NCBI GenBank assembly: GCA_017540915.1
Contig: JAFYAD010000026.1
Span: forward strand, 1-14,728
DNA from: Lachnospiraceae bacterium
GTDB lineage: Bacteria; Bacillota_A; Clostridia; Lachnospirales; Lachnospiraceae
Length of the DNA: 14,728 nt
Reading direction: 5' to 3'
Shown here: positions 8,920-14,728 of the stretch, one piece after another
Layout of the letters: every line of letters starts with the position of its first letter
Position numbering within the stretch: position 1 is the first letter of the stretch
Program-made: the position numbers and the translations under genes
The notes under the pieces: model-generated
The model's database searches: none
What the model saw: the letters and a program-made list of their open reading frames with translations, nothing else
What the model was told of the DNA's origin: nothing

Positions 8920-10308
8920 TTAGGACTCTTTCTCTGCCCGGTCTTCCTCTGCGACCTTCAGATATATGGCGCACTCAACCCTCTTTTTCTCGAGTTCGCA
9001 GCCTATCTCATAAACCGAGGTGATATCACCGTTAAAGTTGTATGAATTTGCCGCGCAGCCTCCGGAACAGTAAAATCTCGCAAAACATTCCCTGCACTTT
9101 GGCTTTGCGTATACATTGCATTTCTTGAATGTGCCTGTGATGTCGGTACGTTTGATACCTTCATCAACATTACCCAGCAGGAAGTCTTTATTACCCACAA
9201 ACTGGTGACATGGATAGAGATCCCCCCAGGGTGTGACTGCCAGATACTCCGTGCCCGAACCACATCCGCTCAAACGCTTTGCGACGCAGGGTCCTCCCGT
9301 AAGGTCTATCATAAAATGGAAGAAGTTGAATCCCTCTCCCTTCTGTCTGCGCTCATTCATAGTGAGGGCAAGCTTCTCATACTCGCTGAAAAGCTTCGGA
9401 AGATCTTCCGGCCTGATGGCGTAATCCGCCTCCGGCGGTGCAACGACAGGCTCCACAGATATCTGCTTGAAGCCCAGATCAGCCATGTGCAGCACATCCT
9501 CCGAGAAATCAAGGTTATGGTGTGTGAAGGTTCCCCTGACATAGTAATCCATCTGCCCCCTGGACTCGGCAAGCTTTTGGAACTTCGGCACTATAATGTC
9601 ATAGGCCGACCCCTTGCCTCCCGGGAATGGACGCATATGGTCATTGACCTCCTTACGCCCGTCAAGACTTAAGACCACGTTGGACATTTCCTTATTGGCA
9701 AAGTCCCGGATCTCATCATCAAGCCTGATACCGTTGGTAGTCAGGGTAAAACGGAATCTTTTATTGCATTCCTCTTCCCTGGATCTGCCGTACTCCACCA
9801 GCCTTTTGACAACATCAAAATTCAGTGTGGGCTCACCGCCGAAGAAATCCACCTCAAGATTTCGCCTGCTGCCGGAATTGGCTATCAGAAAATCCAAAGC
9901 CTTTTTTCCGACCTCAAAGCTCATGAGACCTTTGTGTCCCGCGTCTCCGTACTCGCCCTCGTCGGCAAAACAGTATCTGCATGCCAGGTTACAGTCATGG
10001 GCAATATGCAGGCACAGAGCCTTCACAACCGTAGGGCGGTTCTCGAAATCCAGGATGTAATCCTCATAAACATCTTTCGAAAAAAGATCTCCCGATGCCT
10101 CAAGCTCCTTCAGCTCAGAAGCTATCTCCTCAAGCTCTCCCTCCGAAACATCCGGATATTTCTCAGTAATAACGGTCTTTATCTCGTCAAAGGTTTTCTC
10201 TTCGTACATGGATATTATATCGTATGTGATATCATCCACGACATGTAAAGCACCGCTGTTGATATCCATTACTATATTATATCCGCCCATCTTGTACTGA
10301 TGTACCAT
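8920..10308 (-). CDS. scfB: SCIFF peptide maturase, radical SAM/SPASM thioether-forming enzyme
   Basis: Installs a thioether cross-link from a cysteine sulfur to a residue of the SCIFF precursor encoded just upstream, using S-adenosylmethionine radical chemistry. The protein is 462 residues from the ATG at 10308. An earlier in-frame GTG at 10365 would add 19 residues and extend into the intergenic stem-loop, so I reject it. Residues 1 to about 85 fit a PqqD-like RiPP recognition domain for the leader peptide. The radical SAM cluster cysteines are Cys106, Cys110 and Cys113 in DCNLACRYC, with the FFGGEPTLNF motif near 155-164. The C-terminal SPASM region carries cysteines at about 341, 349, 367, 397, 405, 408, 414, 418 and 437, enough for two auxiliary [4Fe-4S] clusters as in CteB of Clostridium thermocellum. 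The gap to scfA is 78 bases. Confidence 0.95.
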   Translation of the reverse strand: MVHQYKMGGYNIVMDINSGALHVVDDITYDIISMYEEKTFDEIKTVITEKYPDVSEGELEEIASELKELEASGDLFSKDVYEDYILDFENRPTVVKALCLHIAHDCNLACRYCFADEGEYGDAGHKGLMSFEVGKKALDFLIANSGSRRNLEVDFFGGEPTLNFDVVKRLVEYGRSREEECNKRFRFTLTTNGIRLDDEIRDFANKEMSNVVLSLDGRKEVNDHMRPFPGGKGSAYDIIVPKFQKLAESRGQMDYYVRGTFTHHNLDFSEDVLHMADLGFKQISVEPVVAPPEADYAIRPEDLPKLFSEYEKLALTMNERRQKGEGFNFFHFMIDLTGGPCVAKRLSGCGSGTEYLAVTPWGDLYPCHQFVGNKDFLLGNVDEGIKRTDITGTFKKCNVYAKPKCRECFARFYCSGGCAANSYNFNGDITSVYEIGCELEKKRVECAIYLKVAEEDRAEKES

Positions 10309-10333
10309 GATCCTGCTTTCTCCCACAACTTTA

Positions 10334-10353
10334 GGCCGTTCGGATGAGCGGCC
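10334..10353 (-). other. Stem-loop between scfA and scfB
   Basis: GGCCG and CGGCC form a 5-bp GC stem around a 10-base loop on the transcript, between the precursor stop and the maturase start. No T tract follows, so it is not a standard terminator. Such a structure could slow 3' decay of the scfA part and favour peptide over enzyme; that role is inferred. Confidence 0.4.
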
Positions 10354-10386
10354 TTGCAAAGTCACGTCTTTCGCTTTAATTTCCTG

Positions 10387-10530
10387 CTATTTGCACTGCT
10401 CGCAGGTCTGGTTTCCAACTGTGCAGCTGGTCTTGCATGCTGACTGGCAAGATGTCTGGCACTCGCCGCATCCACCCTTCTTTACTGTGTTCTGAAGCTT
10501 TCTTGTCTTAAGAGTCTTAATGTGTTTCAT
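10387..10530 (-). CDS. scfA: SCIFF ranthipeptide precursor (six-cysteines-in-forty-five family)
   Basis: Ribosomally made peptide of 47 residues that is cross-linked by the adjacent radical SAM enzyme. It begins MKHIKTLKTRKLQNTVKKGG, a basic leader, followed by the cysteine-rich core CGECQTSCQSACKTSC. AAGGAG 7 bases before 10530 fixes this start; the frame extends upstream but only through the leader region. Cysteines are at 21, 24, 28, 32, 36, 43 and 46, one more than the family name implies. Cys32 and Thr37, the pair reported to be joined in the C. thermocellum homologue CteA, are both present. There is no hydrophobic signal peptide, so any export would need a dedicated route. In solventogenic clostridia these ranthipeptides have been linked to population-level control of metabolism; the function here is unknown. 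Confidence 0.95.
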   Translation of the reverse strand: MKHIKTLKTRKLQNTVKKGGCGECQTSCQSACKTSCTVGNQTCEQCK

Positions 10531-10600
10531 ATCTGTTCTCCTTTCGGGAAAAATGTACTGATACCGTGTTTCAAAGCATATGTGCACACGATTAAAAAGC

Positions 10601-10609
10601 ATTTTACCA
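10601..10609 (-). promoter_or_regulatory. Extended -10 promoter of scfA
   Basis: TGGTAAAAT on the minus strand is an extended -10 element (TGn plus TAAAAT, 5/6). No good -35 hexamer lies at the right distance; the upstream DNA is a T-rich run that could act like an UP element. The predicted start near 10594 gives a leader of about 64 bases. An 8-base repeat, ACACGATT on the plus strand, flanks it at 10586-10593 and 10648-10655, and a TGTGCACA palindrome lies at 10581-10588. Confidence 0.4.
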
Positions 10610-10655
10610 CAGACCTTCAAAAAAGAAAAGAAAAATTTTAAACAAATACACGATT

Positions 10656-11234
10656 TTAGATCAGATGCTCTATAAGGGATTTCAACCCTATTATTATCAA
10701 TATAACCCCGCCCATGATCTCAGACCACTTTTTGAAACGGTCACCGAAGATACTGCCAATCTTAACACCCGCCATGGATATAAAGCAGGTGATAACACCT
10801 ATTACGGCGACCGCAAACAGAACATTAAGAAGATGTCCTGCGCTAAACACCTCGACAGGAACCGCTACGAACGTGATCCCCACCGCCAGCGCATCAATAC
10901 TGGTGGCCACAGCCATCATGAACATGGTCTTTACATCAAATCCCGGAGACGTCTCCTCCTTAGGTCCGAAAGCCTCCCTGATCATGTTTCCCCCTATGAG
11001 CAACAGCAGAGTAAATGCCACCCAGGGGGCCACCATGCTGATGTATTTCTCAAAGTTCGATCCAACCAGATACCCCGCCAGGGGCATTATCGCCTGAAAA
11101 GATCCAAACCATATTCCACACAAAAAGTATTCTTTTCCGGCAACCTTTCCGGAAGCCAGGCCTTTGCATATGGACACCGCAAAGGCATCCATGGCAAGCC
11201 CCACCGAAAGTAGTAGCAATTCCGCTAATCCCAT
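10656..11234 (-). CDS. mntP: Manganese efflux pump MntP
   Basis: Inner-membrane exporter that lowers cytosolic Mn2+. The protein is 192 residues; the E. coli protein is 188. Six hydrophobic segments are visible, arranged as two repeats. Each repeat carries the conserved acidic helix motif: LAMDAFAVSICKG near residues 13-25 and TSIDALAVGITF near 111-122. The gene starts 6 bases after the stop of the ANTAR regulator and has only a weak GGGAAAG site, so it is probably translated by coupling within the glnA operon. The Mn-sensing yybP-ykoY riboswitch that often precedes this family cannot be present in a 6-base gap. No clear terminator hairpin follows, only a T-rich tract before the scfA promoter. 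Confidence 0.93.
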   Translation of the reverse strand: MGLAELLLLSVGLAMDAFAVSICKGLASGKVAGKEYFLCGIWFGSFQAIMPLAGYLVGSNFEKYISMVAPWVAFTLLLLIGGNMIREAFGPKEETSPGFDVKTMFMMAVATSIDALAVGITFVAVPVEVFSAGHLLNVLFAVAVIGVITCFISMAGVKIGSIFGDRFKKWSEIMGGVILIIIGLKSLIEHLI

Positions 11235-11240
11235 CTCATG

Positions 11241-11789
11241 TCACTTTCCCATCATCAGTATCATTTCCGCAGTATCGGTCATACTGCGTCCCGTATCCAT
11301 GCTGGTCTTCTGGATATATCTGAAAGCCTCCGGCTCAGTCATGTCATTTCTATCCATGAGGAGCCGCTTTGCGTCATCTACAAGCTTTTTTTCAGAGTCG
11401 GAACGGGCAGGTTTTTTAGGCTTTTTTGATCTTCTGTAAGAATAATCGACCCCCGGCATCAGGGTCCGGACCGAACTTATAAGATCCTCCGCCTTGAACG
11501 GCATGCACAGTCTCATGACATTGCCGTAGAACGGTCCCGCCCCCACATCTTTGGTCAACAGCAAAATATTGACCGTCGGCGGCGCAAGGTCTGCCAGTTC
11601 CTCAAACCCCATATCTGAGAAGCGTTTTGAACATATGACAAGGCTGACATCCTGATTGTGGATCATCTCCAGGGTCTCTCCTCCGCGCTCACACAACCGG
11701 ATGTCATCCCATATCCCGCTTCTTATTATCATGTTGCCGAGTCTTACAGCATCAGCATGTACGGGCATTGTTATCACAATACAGCCCAT
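11241..11789 (-). CDS. ANTAR-domain transcription antitermination regulator (NitR-like)
   Basis: Likely RNA-binding antiterminator controlling nitrogen genes. The protein is 182 residues. Residues 1 to about 112 have the alternating strand/helix pattern of a response-regulator receiver domain, but the expected phospho-acceptor position after the third strand reads LVICSKRF, with no aspartate. A basic linker (YRRSKKPKKPARSD, about 118-131) leads to the C-terminal ANTAR domain, about 133-180, with the typical DAKRLLMDRNDMTEPEAFRYIQK pattern in two parts: the AKxxLM helix and the EAFRYIQ helix. The start has GGAG 8 bases upstream. It lies 19 bases after glnA with no terminator. From memory, Clostridium saccharobutylicum has a comparable ANTAR regulator, NitR, next to glnA and glutamate synthase genes. 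Family assignment is firm; the target is inferred. Confidence 0.88.
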   Translation of the reverse strand: MGCIVITMPVHADAVRLGNMIIRSGIWDDIRLCERGGETLEMIHNQDVSLVICSKRFSDMGFEELADLAPPTVNILLLTKDVGAGPFYGNVMRLCMPFKAEDLISSVRTLMPGVDYSYRRSKKPKKPARSDSEKKLVDDAKRLLMDRNDMTEPEAFRYIQKTSMDTGRSMTDTAEMILMMGK

Positions 11790-11808
11790 AACTCACTCTC
11801 CGTAAAAT

Positions 11809-13089
11809 CTAAAATCTGCCGAGGTATCTGTTTATCTCCCATTCAGATACGCTGGTCATATAAGACTCCCACTCCTTCATCTTGATATTCGAATAAATTC
11901 CGGTAAACTTGCTTCCCAGGATATTTTTGATCAATTCGTCTTCTTCCAGTGCCATAACCGCTTCCCTCAGATTGTCCGGAAGCCTTTCCTGCATTTTTTC
12001 CCTGGTATCGCTCTCCCGGTTTAGCCGCATGTCATTTATGCCATCGATACCTGCAGCGATACAGCACGCAAACAGAGTATAGGGATTTGATGAACCGTCG
12101 GGAAGTCTGAATTCAACTTTTACATGAGCTTTGTCACTGTTTATCCTCACAAGGCTCCTCTCTCCCGAAAACGCAAAATCTATAAACTGTGGTGCAGGAA
12201 ATCCTGCCGCCAGTCTTTTGTACGAGTTAACGGTAGGGCAGGCGATGGCAGCGATGGCTTTTGCATGTTTCATAAGCCCGTGGGCGAAAGCCCCGGCTTC
12301 TCTCGTTATTTTCCCGTCATCATCTTTGAAAGCATTGTCTCCGTTTTCATACACGGAAAAATTGGTATGCATGGCCGATCCCGCAACATTTTCCCTGGGC
12401 TTCGGCATGAAAGTTGCGTAAAGACCGAACCTCTTGGCCACAGATCTCACGGCAAAACGGAAGGTCTGTATATCATCAGCCATCTTCATGGCCTCCGCAT
12501 CATGAAACTCTATCACATGCTGCGCCGGCGCACTCTCATGGAATGATGCCTTGATGTCAAAGCCCAGTTCCTCCAGCATCAGCACAATGTCACGTCTTGC
12601 ATTCTCTCCGAAATCCAGAGGTCCCACATCCATATATCCGCCCTTCTCATGCGTCACGGTAGTCGGCAGACCGAATTCATCCGTATGGAACAGGAAAAAC
12701 TCACACTCCGGATCAGCCTTAAAGCTGAAGCCCTGTTCTGCATAGGATTGCAAAGTTCTCCTCAATATAGTCCTGGGACTCAGTTCAAACGGTGCGCCAT
12801 CCTCCCTGCAAACATCGCATACGATCTTTGCAACCTTTCCCTGCTGCGGTCTCCAGGGCAGTATCGTAAAACTGTCCGCATCGGGATACAGATAAAAACG
12901 CTCATCCGTATAATACTCATTTCCGAACATTGCGGAACCGTCAAAGGAATATCGTCCGGCGAACACCTTCTCCATCTGTCCGGGTGTCACCGCCATGTTC
13001 TTTAAGCTCCCGAAAATATCGGTAAACTGAAGACGGATGAACTCCACGTCTTCCTCTTCTATTATATTCATAATATCCTGCTCTGTCAT
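11809..13089 (-). CDS. glnA: Glutamine synthetase, type I
   Basis: Makes glutamine from glutamate, ammonia and ATP, a dodecameric cytosolic enzyme. The protein is 426 residues from the ATG at 13089, chosen because AGGAGG lies 5 bases upstream; an in-frame ATG at 13107 has the ribosome site inside its coding part. Visible motifs: the Asp50 loop SFDGSAMFG (48-56), LPWRPQQGKVAKIVCDV (77-93), metal glutamates in DPECEFF (126-132), SFHESAPAQHVIEF (182-195), GSAMHTNFS (237-245), NSYKRLAAGFPAP (288-300) and EFRLPDGSSNPY (326-337). No E. coli-style adenylylation tyrosine segment is evident, so it is probably regulated otherwise, as usual in Firmicutes. gltD lies upstream and the ANTAR gene downstream. 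It has its own promoter and a hairpin leader. Confidence 0.95.
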   Translation of the reverse strand: MTEQDIMNIIEEEDVEFIRLQFTDIFGSLKNMAVTPGQMEKVFAGRYSFDGSAMFGNEYYTDERFYLYPDADSFTILPWRPQQGKVAKIVCDVCREDGAPFELSPRTILRRTLQSYAEQGFSFKADPECEFFLFHTDEFGLPTTVTHEKGGYMDVGPLDFGENARRDIVLMLEELGFDIKASFHESAPAQHVIEFHDAEAMKMADDIQTFRFAVRSVAKRFGLYATFMPKPRENVAGSAMHTNFSVYENGDNAFKDDDGKITREAGAFAHGLMKHAKAIAAIACPTVNSYKRLAAGFPAPQFIDFAFSGERSLVRINSDKAHVKVEFRLPDGSSNPYTLFACCIAAGIDGINDMRLNRESDTREKMQERLPDNLREAVMALEEDELIKNILGSKFTGIYSNIKMKEWESYMTSVSEWEINRYLGRF

Positions 13090-13130
13090 ATAACCCTCCT
13101 CATCCATGATCTACCGCTTACAATACAAAG

Positions 13131-13162
13131 CACAGCGACCGCGCACAAACGCAGCCGCCGTG
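13131..13162 (-). promoter_or_regulatory. Long hairpin in the glnA leader
   Basis: On the minus strand CACGGCGGCTGCG (13162-13150) pairs fully with CGCGGTCGCTGTG (13143-13131). This gives a 13-bp stem with three G-U pairs and the 6-base loop TTTGTG. It begins essentially at the predicted glnA transcription start and is followed by CTTTGTATTGT, a loose T-rich stretch. It may be an attenuator, a 5' mRNA stabiliser, the gltD terminator, or half of an ANTAR target. The loop has G at position 4 but not A at position 1 of the ANTAR hexaloop pattern. Confidence 0.7.
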
Positions 13163-13168
13163 AAGAAC

Positions 13169-13197
13169 ATAATAACATATTTATTTTCACATAACAA
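13169..13197 (-). promoter_or_regulatory. glnA promoter
   Basis: TTGTTA (13197-13192, 4/6) and TATTAT (13174-13169, 5/6) are separated by exactly 17 bases, and TGT directly before the -10 makes it an extended -10. It lies 8 bases after the gltD stop in an AT-rich stretch. The start would fall near 13161-13162 with a leader of about 73 bases. It is the best sigma-A-type promoter match in the window. Confidence 0.65.
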
Positions 13198-13205
13198 TGC
13201 TTATC

Positions 13206-14714
13206 TCACAAGTTTGAATAACCCATCAATGACTCATCCACAGCCTTTGCCACCTGTCTGCCTTCCGCTATCGCCCAGACCACCAGAGACTGCCCTCTGT
13301 GCATATCTCCCGCACAAAAAACATTATCCCTTGTGGTAGCGAATTTTCCCGGTTCCGTCTTAACATTTGTGCGCCCGTCACACTCAACATCAAAGGTCTT
13401 TCTCACATACTCTTCAGAACCCAGGAATCCTGCCGCGATCAGCACCAGATCAGCCTTCAGTTCCTTCTCTGTGCCCTCCACCGGCACCATGTTCATCCTG
13501 CCGGTCTTCTTATCTTTTTCGGGCTTCAGCTCAACGGTGCGTACACCCTTGAGCGCTCCCTTCTTATCCTTTATAAATTCCTTGACAGTGGTCTGATATA
13601 CGCGGGGGTCGTGACCGAATTTTTCGATGGCCTCCTGCTGACCATAATCGGTCTTCAGGATCTTCGGCCATTCCGGCCACGGGTTTGATGCCGTTCTCTC
13701 CTGCGGCGGCTTCGGCATCATCTCAAGCTGCGTCACCTGTGAAGCACCGAGTCTGACAGATGTACCGACACAGTCGTTTCCCGTGTCGCCTCCGCCTATG
13801 ACTACGACATGCTTATTCTTAAGACTCTTAAAACTGAACTTTGTATTTTCGATGAGCTCATCAGCATCGTAATCCAGATCCATCAGCTTTTTGCTCACTT
13901 CCTTCAGGAAATCAACCGCAAACATGATGCCTGTGGCATCGCGGCCTTCGGCCTTAATATCCCTCGGATTGGAAGCGCCACAGCAGAGAATGACGCGGTC
14001 AAACTCCTTTAAGAGCTCCTCGCCCTTCACATCAACGCCCACATTTACGTTACGCTTAAAGGTGATGCCTGCCTCTTCCATCAGCTTTATGCGCCTGTCT
14101 ATAACACGCTTGTCCAGCTTCATATTGGGAATGCCGTATCTTAACAATCCTCCCACGCGGTCGCTTCTCTCAAAAACAGTCACACTGTGTCCCCGTCTGT
14201 TCAGAAGCTGCGCTGCGGCAAGCCCTGAAGGGCCGCTTCCTATGACAGCAACCTTTTTACCCGTGCGATGTTCGGGCGCCTCCTCTTTTACCAGACCGTG
14301 CTCAAAAGCATACTCTATTATAGCCTTCTCGTTTTCCTTTGTGGAAACGGGTTCACCTCCCAGCCCGCAGGTACATGCGTTCTCACACAGCGCCGGACAC
14401 ACCCTGGACGTGAACTCGGGAAGCCCGTGAGTTATGGACAGCCTGTTATATGCCGCCTTTAGATTCCCGTGGTACACCAGGTCGTTGGTCTCAGGCACCA
14501 GATTGTGCAGCGGACATCCGCTGGCCATTCCCGCTATCATGGCTCCCGCCTGACAGAAGGGTACGCCGCAGGCCATACACCTGGCGGCCTGCTGCCTCTG
14601 TTCTTCGAGTGTGAGCCTGCCATGAAACTCCTCAAAATTCAGCATACGCTCTGCGGCAGGTGTAACCTCGCCGCAAGCGCGCTCATATTCCAAAAAACCT
14701 GTTGGTTTTCCCAT
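13206..14714 (-). CDS. gltD: Glutamate synthase small subunit (NADPH-dependent)
   Basis: Takes electrons from NADPH through FAD and iron-sulfur clusters to the large subunit, which makes glutamate from glutamine and 2-oxoglutarate. The protein is 502 residues, close to Firmicutes homologues. N-terminal cluster cysteines are at 46, 49, 54 and 67 (CMACGVPFC then GCPLHN) and at 106, 110, 114 and 116 (CPALCENACTCG). The FAD Rossmann motif is GSGPSG at 159-164, and the NADPH motif is GGGDTG at 307-312. The C-terminal CAGDMHRGQSLVVWAIAEGR segment closes the FAD site. The start has GGAGG 9 bases upstream, at the extreme right edge. gltB presumably precedes it outside the window. Similar subunits occur in other NADPH oxidoreductases, but the glnA context and full-length match support GltD. 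Confidence 0.94.
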   Translation of the reverse strand: MGKPTGFLEYERACGEVTPAAERMLNFEEFHGRLTLEEQRQQAARCMACGVPFCQAGAMIAGMASGCPLHNLVPETNDLVYHGNLKAAYNRLSITHGLPEFTSRVCPALCENACTCGLGGEPVSTKENEKAIIEYAFEHGLVKEEAPEHRTGKKVAVIGSGPSGLAAAQLLNRRGHSVTVFERSDRVGGLLRYGIPNMKLDKRVIDRRIKLMEEAGITFKRNVNVGVDVKGEELLKEFDRVILCCGASNPRDIKAEGRDATGIMFAVDFLKEVSKKLMDLDYDADELIENTKFSFKSLKNKHVVVIGGGDTGNDCVGTSVRLGASQVTQLEMMPKPPQERTASNPWPEWPKILKTDYGQQEAIEKFGHDPRVYQTTVKEFIKDKKGALKGVRTVELKPEKDKKTGRMNMVPVEGTEKELKADLVLIAAGFLGSEEYVRKTFDVECDGRTNVKTEPGKFATTRDNVFCAGDMHRGQSLVVWAIAEGRQVAKAVDESLMGYSNL

Positions 14715-14728
14715 TTTTGTTTGCCTCC

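Noticed and set aside
9205..9672. Open frames on the plus strand opposite scfB
   Set aside because: They cover the SPASM and radical SAM regions of scfB, whose cysteine motifs fix the coding strand.
10531..10620. Longer SCIFF precursor starting at 10620
   Set aside because: The added 30 residues do not match the family, they cover the promoter and leader, and AAGGAG sits correctly for 10530.
10665..11213. Open frame of 182 codons on the plus strand opposite mntP
   Set aside because: It mirrors mntP, has no recognisable family features and no ribosome site; mntP has conserved acidic-helix motifs on the other strand.
11235..11240. Possible yybP-ykoY Mn riboswitch for mntP
   Set aside because: The gene starts 6 bases after the previous stop, so no aptamer can fit.
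13090..13107. Longer glnA start at 13107
   Set aside because: The strong AGGAGG lies inside that extension and is correctly spaced for 13089.
13163..13205. Second ANTAR hexaloop hairpin near the glnA leader
   Set aside because: No stem of useful length with a 6-base loop could be found here or between 13090 and 13130.

Overview
The window is a gene-dense stretch of a low-to-mid GC Clostridia chromosome, most likely Lachnospiraceae-like. Evidence for this is a complete SCIFF peptide and maturase pair (a near-signature of class Clostridia), a fused SecDF, a glnA followed directly by an ANTAR-domain regulator, and strong Clostridia-type Shine-Dalgarno sites. All ten protein genes lie on the minus strand, so transcription runs from high to low coordinates. 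No gap between genes exceeds about 125 bases. I see no tRNA, rRNA, mobile element or CRISPR array.

Reading in the direction of transcription, the first block (14714 to 10656) is nitrogen assimilation. It holds gltD (glutamate synthase small subunit), a well-formed promoter, a long 5'-leader hairpin, glnA (glutamine synthetase I), a small ANTAR RNA-binding regulator with a degenerate receiver domain, and mntP (Mn2+ efflux), which starts 6 bases after the regulator. gltB, the large subunit, is probably just beyond the right edge.

The second block (10609 to 8871) is a RiPP system. An extended -10 promoter precedes scfA, which encodes a 47-residue SCIFF precursor with seven rather than six cysteines. 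A stem-loop separates it from scfB, the radical SAM/SPASM thioether-forming maturase, and a hairpin terminator follows.

The third block (8865 to 6490) is secDF, preceded by a perfect 10-bp inverted repeat that could be an operator or a second terminator, and followed by a terminator hairpin that also holds the likely glyA promoter.

The fourth block is glyA-serS (serine/glycine interconversion and seryl-tRNA charging, a natural pair), closed by a strong intrinsic terminator. The last block is carA-carB (carbamoyl phosphate synthase), with an 8-base overlap; carB runs off the left edge.

Most genes are standard housekeeping. The points that merit follow-up are the seven-cysteine SCIFF peptide, the ANTAR regulator and the glnA leader hairpin, the mntP-glnA linkage, the inverted repeat before secDF, and an archaeal-looking SerRS. 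I found no clearly undescribed multi-gene system.
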